From assembly GCA_029572555.1 (NCBI GenBank), contig JAKPVM010000189.1, positions 1-54,401 on the forward strand: a stretch of DNA of 54,401 nucleotides, read 5' to 3'. The notes below the pieces were generated by a model. It worked only from the letters and a program-made list of their open reading frames with translations. It did no database searches and was not told the origin of the DNA. Both the position numbers and the translations under genes were made by a program. Source of the DNA: Verrucomicrobiota bacterium. Lineage in GTDB: Bacteria; Verrucomicrobiota; Verrucomicrobiia; Limisphaerales; JAKPVM01. Positions 22,106 through 30,859 of the stretch are shown here, piece after piece. Position 1 is the stretch's first letter. Each line of letters starts with the position of its first letter.

Positions 22106-22408
22106 ATGAACGGAATTTTTAATGCTAATTCAGTACCAAAAGCCGCGATATTTCTTGTTATCGTTAGTATAATTATAATGATTGGGGTTTGTTATTTTCC
22201 TGAAATGCGTAAAAATAAAGGTATGCGAGAAAAGATTATTCAACTTGATGAACAAATAAAAAAGGAAGAGTTAACAGAAAAGGAATTGCGTGGATATATA
22301 GACGCTTTACGAAACGACCCGAAAACAATAGAAAGGTTGCTTCGTGAAAATGGTTTCGCTCGCCCCGGGGAAACAGTATTCCGCTTTGAAAAACCTCCTA
22401 TACAATAA
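22106..22408 (+). CDS. FtsB/DivIC-like septum formation protein
   Basis: 100-residue bitopic membrane protein: a short N-terminal tail, one transmembrane helix (about 13-30), a coiled-coil (about 35-68, rich in Lys and Glu) and a short C-terminal region containing FARPGETVFRF. This is the architecture and the signature end of the FtsB/DivIC family, which links FtsL and FtsQ in the divisome. The family is weakly conserved, so the call rests on architecture plus the RPGE motif. It is followed after 20 bases by the DUF218 protein. Confidence 0.75.
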   Translation: MNGIFNANSVPKAAIFLVIVSIIIMIGVCYFPEMRKNKGMREKIIQLDEQIKKEELTEKELRGYIDALRNDPKTIERLLRENGFARPGETVFRFEKPPIQ

Positions 22409-22428
22409 ATTGAATTTTAACCAATAAG

Positions 22429-23208
22429 ATGTTAAGACAACTTTTCTATTCTTTAATTTATCTTACTGAACCAATCGGATTTATCTGGTTTTTACTATGT
22501 GTCGGGGCATTGATATTTGCTCGCAAAAAACAATGGTTAGCGTCAATATACTGTATCGTTATCGCTGGAATAATTTCTATTATCGGTAGCACGCCTTTAC
22601 CGGGGAAACTTGTTGAAATGCTTGAAAAACAATATCTGCGCCAGGATCCTTTTGATGTTCCGGTCTGCGACGCTGTTGTTTCGCTCGGAGGTTCTGTGCA
22701 GACTTCAAAATATGATGCGCATAACCTTGATGTAATGTACAGCGGTGACCGCATTTTTATGGCAGTTGAATTGGCAAAAAGAGGTCGCGCAAAAAATCTG
22801 GTTATTGGCGGTTCAGGCTACCTGTTCAACGGTGTTTTAAAAATTGAACCTGATATGGTTAAACAATGGCTTACCGATTGGAAACTCAATTATGTGCCGA
22901 TTTACAGTTTAGGCGCAACCGATAACACTCACGATGAAGCGCTCAGGGTTGCAAACCTCGCAAAGACAAACGGCTGGCAACAGATCCTTGTTGTTACCTC
23001 CGCCTATCATATGCCGAGAACCGCAGCCACATTCAAAAAGGCTGGACTAAACATTGTTTGCGTCCCTTGTGATTTTCAAACTTCTTTGAGCATTGAAACC
23101 CCGGTTTCTTATACACTCGTCCCGCGTTATCAAGGATTCGTTAAACTTTCAATCTTTATCCATGAAATACTTGGTATGGCAACTTACAAAATTCACGGGT
23201 GGATATAA
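22429..23208 (+). CDS. ElyC/YdcF-like DUF218 membrane protein
   Basis: 259-residue protein with two N-terminal hydrophobic helices (about 10-27 and 34-53) and a DUF218 domain facing the periplasm. Family motifs: DAVVSLGG, GDRIFMAVELAKRGRAKNL, TDNTHDEALRVA and VVTSAYHMPRTAATFKKAGL. ElyC in E. coli affects peptidoglycan and enterobacterial-antigen lipid-carrier metabolism; biochemical activity is unknown. Its place directly behind an FtsB-like gene supports a cell-envelope role. Confidence 0.8.
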   Translation: MLRQLFYSLIYLTEPIGFIWFLLCVGALIFARKKQWLASIYCIVIAGIISIIGSTPLPGKLVEMLEKQYLRQDPFDVPVCDAVVSLGGSVQTSKYDAHNLDVMYSGDRIFMAVELAKRGRAKNLVIGGSGYLFNGVLKIEPDMVKQWLTDWKLNYVPIYSLGATDNTHDEALRVANLAKTNGWQQILVVTSAYHMPRTAATFKKAGLNIVCVPCDFQTSLSIETPVSYTLVPRYQGFVKLSIFIHEILGMATYKIHGWI

Positions 23209-23264
23209 CAGCAATTAAAACTTCTTTTTAATCTCTTAAAGTGTTTCAATAGAGTACCGTATTT

Positions 23265-24296
23265 ATGAATGATGAACGTTCGATAATACCAAAAGTCGGA
23301 GTAATAGGCACTGGTGCTCTTGGTAAAGTGCATTCGCGCATATATTCGGAATTAGCCTCTTCACATAAAGTTAACTTTATAGGCGTTTACGATATAAACC
23401 GTTTGCTCGCTCAAAAGATTGCGGATACTTACAAGGTCAAAATCTTTAATTCTCTCGATGAAGCTGCGCAAGAGTGCGATGCAATGAGCATTGTAACCCC
23501 CACGGTTACACACTACGAAATAGCGATGCAACTACTCCGCAACCGACGCCATATATTCGTAGAAAAACCTATGACCGATAGCACTAATAAGGCAGTAGAG
23601 ATGGTCCAACTTGCCAGAGAAAATGGCTGCGTATTGCAAGTTGGACACATTGAGAGATTTAATCCGGTCTATTCTTTTTTGCAAAATAATGTAAAAAATC
23701 CTCGCTTTATAGAAGCCCACAGACTCTCGCCTTTTCCAGAAAGAAGCACTGACATAGGCGTCGTTCTTGATTTGATGATTCACGACCTTGATGTGGTCAT
23801 TGCATTTGTAAATTCGGAGATAGAAAGTTTTGACGCTGTTGGCATATCTGTCCTTAGTAAATCAGAAGATATTGCCAATGTGAGAATTCGTTTCAAAAAT
23901 GGATGTATCGCTAATTTAACCGCAAGCAGAATCAGCCCTGAAAAAATGCGTAAAATACGAGTGTTTAGCGGCGGTGAAGCGCCTTGTTATGTATCTCTCG
24001 ATTACCGCGCTCAGGAAGGCTTTTTATATAAATTAGCCAGCAAAGACGAGACAGAATCTTCTTTTTTAAAAAAAGTATTAACTTCTAAAACCGAGACCAT
24101 TGTAAGCCAATTTGCCGGTAAAAAAATTGTTCGCGAACCTGTTCCGATTGAAAAAGACGAACCGCTCAAACTTGAATTACTCCACTTTATAGAATGCGTT
24201 AAAGCAAAACAAAATCCAATCGTTAGCGGCGAAGTCGCTTTGCAATCTCTTGAACTTGCGCTTGAAATAACAAAAAACATACACGAACACCATTAA
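23265..24296 (+). CDS. Gfo/Idh/MocA-family oxidoreductase
   Basis: 343-residue NAD(P)-dependent oxidoreductase, cytoplasmic (no signal peptide). The Rossmann loop is GVIGTGALGKVHSRIY, the active-site lysine lies in VEKPMTD, and GHIERFNP follows. Proteins of this short type acting on sugar nucleotides are often found near lipid A or polysaccharide genes; here it follows two envelope genes. The exact substrate cannot be read from the sequence. It ends about 40 bases before the palindrome that precedes the fur-suf operon. Confidence 0.82.
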   Translation: MNDERSIIPKVGVIGTGALGKVHSRIYSELASSHKVNFIGVYDINRLLAQKIADTYKVKIFNSLDEAAQECDAMSIVTPTVTHYEIAMQLLRNRRHIFVEKPMTDSTNKAVEMVQLARENGCVLQVGHIERFNPVYSFLQNNVKNPRFIEAHRLSPFPERSTDIGVVLDLMIHDLDVVIAFVNSEIESFDAVGISVLSKSEDIANVRIRFKNGCIANLTASRISPEKMRKIRVFSGGEAPCYVSLDYRAQEGFLYKLASKDETESSFLKKVLTSKTETIVSQFAGKKIVREPVPIEKDEPLKLELLHFIECVKAKQNPIVSGEVALQSLELALEITKNIHEHH

Positions 24297-24314
24297 TGTT
24301 ATAATACCATCATT

Positions 24315-24363
24315 CACTGTCATAATACTATTTTGTATTTAGAATAATTCTAATTTGACAGTG
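24315..24363. repeat. Inverted repeat flanking the Fur/PerR box
   Basis: CACTGTCA at 24315-24322 is repeated in inverted orientation as TGACAGTG at 24356-24363, enclosing the 15-base palindrome. The right arm overlaps a perfect TTGACA (24355-24360). It could be part of a second operator or a stem-loop; the enclosed palindrome is off-centre. Confidence 0.4.
24339..24353. promoter_or_regulatory. PerR/Fur-box-like operator before the fur-suf operon
   Basis: A perfect 7-1-7 inverted repeat, TTAGAATAATTCTAA. It differs from the Bacillus PerR box (TTATAATnATTATAA) at one symmetrical pair and has the 7-1-7 symmetry of Fur-family sites. It lies 46 bases before the GTG of the Fur-family regulator that heads the suf operon, so autoregulation plus control of suf is the straightforward inference. 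A TTGACA follows at 24355, but a matching -10 at normal spacing is not clear. Confidence 0.7.
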
Positions 24364-24399
24364 GATAAAATATGAGTAAATTTTACCGCAATGTGAACG

Positions 24400-24840
24400 G
24401 TGGAAAAACAAAATAAAAAGAGCCGACTGAATGAAAGTCTGAAAAATAGCGGGATGAAACTAACCCGTCAGAGAAAACTTGTCTATGATACTTTACTCGA
24501 AAAATTAGACCATCCAACCGCCGAAGATTTATTTTTTAGAGCAAGAAAAAAACAACCAGAAATATCAATGGCTACAGTTTACAATTGTCTTGAAGCCCTC
24601 GTAAAATGTGGCCTTGTTAAACAGGTTAAGGTTGGCAAAAATGCAGTTAGATATTGCGCTAATCTGTGCGAGCACGCGCATTTTGTGTGCGAAGTATGTG
24701 GCGCCATCTTTGACTTAGATAGAGATAATCGGGAAAAATTTAAAAATATGCAGATTAAAATTCCGCGCGGTTTTAAAATCCATAATTTTGAAATTGCAAT
24801 TCATGGCACTTGTTCAGATTGTAATATTTTAAGAATTTAA
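24400..24840 (+). CDS. Fur-family metalloregulator, PerR-like
   Basis: 146-residue Fur/PerR-type repressor: winged-helix DNA-binding domain (about 10-85, recognition helix in [16 protein letters not shown]) and dimerisation domain. The structural zinc site C97-x2-C100 and C138-x2-C141 is intact. By alignment to Bacillus PerR the regulatory metal ligands are H38, H92, H94 and D105, while the ligand equivalent to Asp85 is C86. The start is GTG; no in-frame ATG upstream is available. It is the first gene of the suf operon, 1 base before sufB, and a matching palindrome lies upstream. Whether it senses iron or peroxide is unresolved. Confidence 0.88.
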   Translation: MEKQNKKSRLNESLKNSGMKLTRQRKLVYDTLLEKLDHPTAEDLFFRARKKQPEISMATVYNCLEALVKCGLVKQVKVGKNAVRYCANLCEHAHFVCEVCGAIFDLDRDNREKFKNMQIKIPRGFKIHNFEIAIHGTCSDCNILRI

Positions 24841-24841
24841 A

Positions 24842-26290
24842 ATGAGCGACAAGAATGACATAATTGAGAGCCTCGTAAAAAAGGAATATAAATACGGTTT
24901 TTACACGGACGTCGAAACTGAAACTGTTCCGCCCGGTCTTAACGAAGATATTATCAGGCTGATTTCGCATAAAAAGCAGGAACCGGAATGGCTTTTGGAA
25001 TGGCGTTTAAAAGCATATCACCAATGGATTACAATGAAAATCCCGACTTGGGCTAAAGTGAAATATCAACCGATTGATTTCCAAAGCATCGTCTATTACG
25101 CAGCGCCTAAAACGCGAAAAGCAGGTCCTAAAAGTCTTGAGGAAGTTGACCCTAAATTGCTTGAGACTTATGAAAAACTTGGAATTCCATTGAAAGAACA
25201 GGAACGGCTTGCAGGTGTTGCAGTGGACGCAGTATTTGACAGTGTTTCTGTTGCGACCACATTTAAAGAAAAACTTGCCGAAAAAGGGATAATCTTCTGC
25301 GCATTTTCCGAAGCAGTGCGAGAATATCCGGAACTGGTAAAAAAATATCTTGGCAGTGTAGTCCCTTATACGGACAATTTTTATGCCGCCCTTAATACCG
25401 CTGTGTTCAGCGATGGTTCGTTTTGCTATATACCAAAAGGGGTAAGGTGTCCAATGGAACTTTCCACCTATTTTAGGATTAATGCATCAAGCACAGGACA
25501 GTTTGAGCGAACCCTAATAATAGCCGATGAAGGTGCGTATGTCAGTTATCTTGAAGGCTGCACAGCGCCAATGCGGGACGAAAACCAACTCCACGCCGCT
25601 GTGGTAGAACTTGTTGCGCTTGAAAATGCAGAAATAAAATATTCAACAGTTCAGAACTGGTATCCCGGCGATGAGTTAGGGCGAGGTGGAATTTATAATT
25701 TTGTAACAAAACGCGGAATCTGCAAAGGCAAGAATTCAAAAATTTCCTGGACGCAAGTCGAAACCGGTTCTGCGATTACCTGGAAATATCCAAGCGTGAT
25801 TTTGCAAGGCGATAATTCAATCGGTGAATTTTATTCTGTGGCTGTAACAAACAATTATCAACAGGCTGATACCGGCACAAAAATGATTCACATCGGCAAA
25901 AACACACGCAGCACCATTGTCTCAAAAGGAATCTCTGCGGGACACGGTCAAAACAGTTATCGTGGTCTGGTAAAGGTTGCAAAGTCAGCTATCAATGCTA
26001 GAAATTTTTCCCAATGCGATTCACTCTTAATAGGAAACAAGTGCGGCGCTCATACTTTCCCTTATATAGAGGTTAGAACTCCGACTGCAAATGTTGAACA
26101 CGAAGCCACGACTTCAAAAATTGGCGAAGACCAAATATTTTATTGCAATCAACGCGGTGTTTCCACTCAGGATGCGATTAATATGATTGTGAATGGATTT
26201 TGCAAAGAAGTTTTCAGGGAGCTTCCGATGGAATTTGCCGTAGAAGCTCAAAAATTGCTCGGGGTCAGTCTTGAAGGCAGCGTTGGCTAA
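24842..26290 (+). CDS. sufB: Fe-S cluster assembly protein SufB
   Basis: 482-residue scaffold subunit of the SufBC2D complex, on which iron-sulfur clusters are built. The sequence is collinear with Suf[13 protein letters not shown] near 55, [20 protein letters not shown] near 197-216, [11 protein letters not shown], and [20 protein letters not shown] in the beta-helix, with [14 protein letters not shown] near the end. Length is typical. It starts one base after the stop of the Fur-family regulator, implying tight coupling, and is followed after 20 bases by sufC. Confidence 0.97.
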   Translation: MSDKNDIIESLVKKEYKYGFYTDVETETVPPGLNEDIIRLISHKKQEPEWLLEWRLKAYHQWITMKIPTWAKVKYQPIDFQSIVYYAAPKTRKAGPKSLEEVDPKLLETYEKLGIPLKEQERLAGVAVDAVFDSVSVATTFKEKLAEKGIIFCAFSEAVREYPELVKKYLGSVVPYTDNFYAALNTAVFSDGSFCYIPKGVRCPMELSTYFRINASSTGQFERTLIIADEGAYVSYLEGCTAPMRDENQLHAAVVELVALENAEIKYSTVQNWYPGDELGRGGIYNFVTKRGICKGKNSKISWTQVETGSAITWKYPSVILQGDNSIGEFYSVAVTNNYQQADTGTKMIHIGKNTRSTIVSKGISAGHGQNSYRGLVKVAKSAINARNFSQCDSLLIGNKCGAHTFPYIEVRTPTANVEHEATTSKIGEDQIFYCNQRGVSTQDAINMIVNGFCKEVFRELPMEFAVEAQKLLGVSLEGSVG

Positions 26291-26310
26291 TTCTAACATT
26301 AATCATTTAA

Positions 26311-27078
26311 ATGAATAACGGACAAATAATACTTGAAATAAAAAACCTTCACGCAGGGATTGAAGGCAAAAAGATATTGAAAGGCTTGAATCTTACAATT
26401 AAAGCCGGTGAAGTTCATGCGATAATGGGACCCAACGGCAGCGGCAAAAGCACACTATCTGCTGTGCTCGCTGGTAAATCAGAATACGAGGTAATTGAAG
26501 GCGAAGTTATTTATATGGGAAAAAACCTTCTTGAAATGGCACCAGAAGAACGGGCAAAGGAAGGAGTCTTTCTCGCATTTCAATATCCAGTGGAAATACC
26601 GGGTGTAAATTGCGCTTATTTTCTGAAGTCTGCCCTTAATGAGGTTCGCAAATATCGCGGACTGTCAGAACTGGACGCCATTGAGTTTCTAAACCTCGCA
26701 AAAGAAAAAATGAAATTGCTTGAATTGCCAGAAGACTTTTTAAAACGTTCAGTAAACGAAGGATTTTCAGGCGGCGAAAAAAAGAAAAACGAAATATTTC
26801 AAATGATAATTCTTGAACCAACGCTTGCCATCCTTGATGAAACTGATTCTGGACTCGATATTGATGCCTTGCGAATTGTTTCTGAGGGGATAAATCAGAT
26901 GCGCAAACCAGATAAAGCTCAACTTGTGATTACTCACTACCAGAGGCTTTTAAACTATATCGTGCCGGATTTTGTCCACGTTCTCGCTAATGGTCAAATT
27001 ATAAAATCTGGCGGAAAAGAATTGGCGCTTGAACTTGAAGAACATGGATATGATTGGTTAACTAACGGGAAGGGCTAA
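26311..27078 (+). CDS. sufC: Fe-S assembly ATPase SufC
   Basis: 255-residue ABC-type ATPase that drives the SufBCD scaffold. Walker A is GPNGSGKST (near 45-53), the signature segment is [14 protein letters not shown] and Walker B is [12 protein letters not shown], all in the SufC-specific form. It sits between sufB and sufD, with only 2 bases before the sufD start. Confidence 0.97.
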   Translation: MNNGQIILEIKNLHAGIEGKKILKGLNLTIKAGEVHAIMGPNGSGKSTLSAVLAGKSEYEVIEGEVIYMGKNLLEMAPEERAKEGVFLAFQYPVEIPGVNCAYFLKSALNEVRKYRGLSELDAIEFLNLAKEKMKLLELPEDFLKRSVNEGFSGGEKKKNEIFQMIILEPTLAILDETDSGLDIDALRIVSEGINQMRKPDKAQLVITHYQRLLNYIVPDFVHVLANGQIIKSGGKELALELEEHGYDWLTNGKG

Positions 27079-27080
27079 AA

Positions 27081-28427
27081 ATGAACAAGGTTCTGGTTCA
27101 AACAAAAGTAAAAGATTTAAATCACTTTAATGAACATTTTAAGAAAGCGATTGAACCACTTGAGTCGTCATATCCGGAATGGCTTTTCAATTTAAAACTA
27201 CGAGCGTTAGAACAATTTAATGATATAGGATTTCCCGCTCAAGATGACGAGGACTGGCGTTTCACCAACATTTCTCCAATTGAAAAAATTCACTGGAAAA
27301 TCGCTACCAAACAATCGGTTCAAAATTTGCCAGAGGATATACTGAAAAATGTCCCATTTCTAAATATCAAGTCTAACCGTCTTGTATTTGTAAATGGTTT
27401 TTATATTCCGGAACTTTCAATGATAACCGAAGAATTAGGTTTCATTGGTAACCTTGAAAACTTTATAAAAGGCGATTCAGACACATTAAAAAAGATTTAC
27501 GACGAATCCGGATTGGCTTTGAACGATGCCTTTTGCGCCCTTAATATGGCATTGTCTACGGACGGAGCGTTAATATTAATCCCACCGAATATTAAACTTT
27601 CAAAACCAGTGCATATTGTACACATATCGCTTGGTTCTGATTCATCTATTATGTCTGTTCCACAACATATTATTAGCGTCGGCAGACATTCAAATTTAAT
27701 TTTGTTTGAGACCTATTCAAACTATTCTGCAGATACCACATTTACAAATGCCTTTACAAGGATTATTGCAAATAATGGCGCTGTTGTTGAACATATTCGC
27801 TGTCAGACAGAGAATCAAAATTCATACAATATCGCAACAACTCAATCGTGTCTTGGGGAATCCGTTCAACTCTCACTGTTTTCAATCGCTTTGGGTGGCA
27901 AAATTTCAAGACACACAATTAAATCACGGCTTAACGGCGAGGGCATAGAATCTGTATTTGGCGGCATCTATATGGCATCTGATTCTCAGCTTAACGACCA
28001 CTATCTGGTTGTTGAACACATTAAACCCCGCTGCATAAGTTATGAATATTTTAACGGCATTTTATCTGACAAAGCCAGGGGTGTATTTAATGGCAGAATT
28101 TATGTCCATCCGAATGCAATAAAAACCGATGCTAAACAGACAAATAAAAATCTTTTGCTGTCAGACGACGCCGTCATTAATTCTAAACCGCAGTTAGAAA
28201 TTTACGCGGACGATGTAAAATGCACCCACGGCGCAACAGTCGGAAGGCTTGACCAAAACGCAATTTTTTATCTCCGTTCTCGTGGAATTAATATCAATGA
28301 TGCGCGACGAATGTTGATTTGGGCATTTGCGTCTGAAATTCTTGACCATATTAACAACCAAGAATGCCGGGAAAAACTTGAAAAGATTGTGGCTGATTGG
28401 CTTAGCAGTCATTTTGCAAATATTTAA
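27081..28427 (+). CDS. sufD: Fe-S cluster assembly protein SufD
   Basis: 448-residue partner of SufB in the SufBC2D complex, involved in iron acquisition and cluster assembly. Recognised by DEDWRFTNISPI (near 55-66), the beta-helical core and the C-terminal CTHGATVGRLDQNAIFYLRS with MLIWAFASEIL. A Shine-Dalgarno-like AAGGG lies 8 bases before the ATG. It is translationally close to sufC; sufU follows after 72 bases. Confidence 0.95.
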   Translation: MNKVLVQTKVKDLNHFNEHFKKAIEPLESSYPEWLFNLKLRALEQFNDIGFPAQDDEDWRFTNISPIEKIHWKIATKQSVQNLPEDILKNVPFLNIKSNRLVFVNGFYIPELSMITEELGFIGNLENFIKGDSDTLKKIYDESGLALNDAFCALNMALSTDGALILIPPNIKLSKPVHIVHISLGSDSSIMSVPQHIISVGRHSNLILFETYSNYSADTTFTNAFTRIIANNGAVVEHIRCQTENQNSYNIATTQSCLGESVQLSLFSIALGGKISRHTIKSRLNGEGIESVFGGIYMASDSQLNDHYLVVEHIKPRCISYEYFNGILSDKARGVFNGRIYVHPNAIKTDAKQTNKNLLLSDDAVINSKPQLEIYADDVKCTHGATVGRLDQNAIFYLRSRGININDARRMLIWAFASEILDHINNQECREKLEKIVADWLSSHFANI

Positions 28428-28499
28428 AGCGCTTTGACTTTTATCATAGAAAATTCAAATGAAATTGGCTGTTTTAACCATTTCTGTTAAATTAACAGT

Positions 28500-28955
28500 A
28501 TGATTGATGAACTGGCAGATTTGTATCAACAGGTGATACTTGACCACTGTAAACACCCGAGAAATTTCCATTCACTTGGGAACCCCACTTGTTCTGCTCA
28601 GGGACACAATCCGCTTTGCGGAGACCAATTAACACTGTACATTTCAACAAAAGACGACATTATTCTCGACATTAGTTTTGTCGGCTCAGGCTGCTGTATT
28701 TCTAAGGCATCTGCCTCGCTCCTTACAGAGGCGTTAAAAGGCAAAACCACAAAAGAGGCGCGTGAACTTTTCGATAAAGTTCACAAAATGGTAACAACCG
28801 GAACTACTGATGAGAACATAGGCAAACTCGCTGTCTTTGCTGGGGTGCATAAATTTCCATCAAGGGTAAAATGCGCAATCTTGCCCTGGCATGCACTTAT
28901 GGCGGCAATTGAAGGCAAGGCTCAAACGGTAACAACAGAAAATGACCATACCTAA
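28500..28955 (+). CDS. sufU: SufU-type sulfur transfer protein
   Basis: 151-residue NifU N-terminal-like protein of the SufU class. Zinc/sulfur-transfer residues C40, D42, C65 (or C66) and C125 are present in NPLCGDQ, GSGCCISKAS and RVKCAILPW. The ~20-residue segment between the second and third cysteines (KGKTTKEARELFDKVHKM) distinguishes SufU from IscU scaffolds. In Gram-positive bacteria SufU accepts sulfur from SufS; the presence of sufS two genes downstream and the absence of sufE fit that role. Confidence 0.93.
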   Translation: MIDELADLYQQVILDHCKHPRNFHSLGNPTCSAQGHNPLCGDQLTLYISTKDDIILDISFVGSGCCISKASASLLTEALKGKTTKEARELFDKVHKMVTTGTTDENIGKLAVFAGVHKFPSRVKCAILPWHALMAAIEGKAQTVTTENDHT

Positions 28956-28963
28956 ATCGGTTT

Positions 28964-29527
28964 ATGACAGAGAATAAAAAAGTTGTTCTCTCAAGAGACG
29001 TGGAAGCAATAAGAGTTCCCACAGGCGAACAGGTCGTTCTTGCAAAAGGTGAAGAGGCAAGTATCTTCCAGGAGTTGGGTAATAATTACACCATCATTGT
29101 TCAGGGGAATATGTTTATGATAGAGGGTAAAAATGCCGATGCGATTGGAGAACAAGTTAAAGAAAAACCCTCATCACAATGCCCTCCTACCCAGAACCGA
29201 CAACTCACACAAGAAGAAATTGAAAAAAAAGTCTGGGAGGCTTTAAAAAATTGCTATGACCCTGAAATTCCCGTCAACATTGTTGAGCTCGGATTAGTTT
29301 ATGACTGCAAGGTTGAACCTCTAAAAGATGGCGGTTTTAAAGTAAATGTTAAAATGACGCTTACAGCACCCGGCTGCGCTATGGGACCGATGATTGCGCA
29401 AGATGTTCAAAATAAACTCATCTCTATTGATGGCGTGAACGAGGCAAATGTTGAACTCGTCTGGGAACCAACTTGGAGCCAGGAGATGATGTCCGAATCC
29501 GCAAAACTTCAGCTCGGCTTTTTATAA
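28964..29527 (+). CDS. sufT: Fe-S maturation factor SufT (DUF59/MIP18 family)
   Basis: 187-residue protein of the long SufT form: an N-terminal domain (1-60, PTGEQVVLAKGEEASIFQ) and a C-terminal DUF59 domain (about 82-175) with NCYDPEIPVNIVELGLVY and the conserved cysteine in LTAPGCAMGP. SufT helps mature Fe-S proteins under high demand in Staphylococcus. It lies 8 bases after sufU and 11 bases before the sufS ATG, inside the suf operon. Confidence 0.93.
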   Translation: MTENKKVVLSRDVEAIRVPTGEQVVLAKGEEASIFQELGNNYTIIVQGNMFMIEGKNADAIGEQVKEKPSSQCPPTQNRQLTQEEIEKKVWEALKNCYDPEIPVNIVELGLVYDCKVEPLKDGGFKVNVKMTLTAPGCAMGPMIAQDVQNKLISIDGVNEANVELVWEPTWSQEMMSESAKLQLGFL

Positions 29528-29538
29528 AATTATTTAAG

Positions 29539-30852
29539 ATGAATACCCCATATAAAAATCTTGAGGAACATAATAAAATTTTGCACCAGCAAAATGAACT
29601 AAAACAGATTCAAAAATCAAATCCTACATTGTTTGATATTGCTGTCATCAGAAAAGATTTCCCCATCCTGAACCAAACTGTCAATGGCAACAGATTGATT
29701 TACTTTGATAATGCGGCGACAAGCCAAAAACCAATTCAAGTCATTGAAGCCATCAGGAATTATTATCTGAACGACAACGCAAATGTCCACCGCGGAATAC
29801 ATACCCTTAGCAACCGCGCAACAGTAGCGTTTGAAAAAGCCCGCGAAAGAGTGGCAAGTTTTATAAATGCTAAATCATCGGACGAAATAATTTTTACCCG
29901 TGGAACTACTGAAAGCATTAATCTTGTTGCCAATTCGTGGGGCTTAAAAAATTTAAAACCGGGAGACAAAATCTTGCTAACCGAGATGGAACATCATAGC
30001 AATATAGTCCCATGGCAAATTGTAGCAGAGCGAACCGGCGCTGAAATTGTTTATGTCCCAATTACCGGTGATGATGGCTACCTTGATTTAGAAGCATTTG
30101 AACGGTTATTGACTCCGCAGGTCAAAATTTTCTCCATAGTCCATATTTCGAACTCACTTGGGACTATAAATCCTGTAAAAGAGCTTTGCCATAAGGCTAA
30201 AACACTCGGCATCGTAACCCTTGTTGACGCTGCCCAAAGCGCTGGACATTGTCCGATTGATGTGAGTGAAATTGATTGTGATTTCCTCACCTTTTCCGGT
30301 CATAAGATTTGTGGTCCAACCGGGATTGGTGTCTTATATGGCAAGTATAAAATCCTTGAAACAATGCCACCATATCAAAGCGGTGGCGAGATGATTTTAA
30401 ATGTTGATTATTACAAAACTGCGTTTAAAAAGCCGCCACATCGTTTCGAGGCAGGTACGCCAGACATATCCGGTCCAATTGGTCTACATACAGCAATGGA
30501 TTATCTTGATTCAATAGGACGCGACCTCATCTTTGAACATGATAAAATCCTTGCTCAATATGCCTACGATAGATTAAAAGAAATTTCTGGCATTCGAATA
30601 TTCGGTCCTCCTATGAATCGCGGTGGACTTGTAAGTTTTGCATTGAAAGATATTCATGCCCACGATGTTGTCACCGTTGCTGACCAATTCGGCGTTGCTT
30701 TAAGAGGTGGACATCACTGCACACAGCCACTTATGAAAAAACTTGGCGTCGAATCAACTGCGCGGGCAAGTTTCTATTTTTATAATACTACGGAAGAAGC
30801 CGACCGATTTATCAATGTCATTAAAGAGATACAAAAATTCTTCACCTCATAA
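29539..30852 (+). CDS. sufS: Cysteine desulfurase SufS
   Basis: 437-residue PLP enzyme that takes sulfur from cysteine for Fe-S assembly. PLP-binding Lys256 is in TFSGHKICGPTG and the persulfide-forming Cys394 in RGGHHCTQPL, the group II (SufS) arrangement. The ATG at 29539 is preferred over a TTG at 29473 that would overlap sufT. Even so, about 35 residues rich in Asn, Gln and Lys precede the usual SufS start (IRKDFPIL), an extension of unknown role. It is the last gene of the operon and ends 7 bases from a convergent gene. Confidence 0.95.
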   Translation: MNTPYKNLEEHNKILHQQNELKQIQKSNPTLFDIAVIRKDFPILNQTVNGNRLIYFDNAATSQKPIQVIEAIRNYYLNDNANVHRGIHTLSNRATVAFEKARERVASFINAKSSDEIIFTRGTTESINLVANSWGLKNLKPGDKILLTEMEHHSNIVPWQIVAERTGAEIVYVPITGDDGYLDLEAFERLLTPQVKIFSIVHISNSLGTINPVKELCHKAKTLGIVTLVDAAQSAGHCPIDVSEIDCDFLTFSGHKICGPTGIGVLYGKYKILETMPPYQSGGEMILNVDYYKTAFKKPPHRFEAGTPDISGPIGLHTAMDYLDSIGRDLIFEHDKILAQYAYDRLKEISGIRIFGPPMNRGGLVSFALKDIHAHDVVTVADQFGVALRGGHHCTQPLMKKLGVESTARASFYFYNTTEEADRFINVIKEIQKFFTS

Positions 30853-30859
30853 TAAATCT

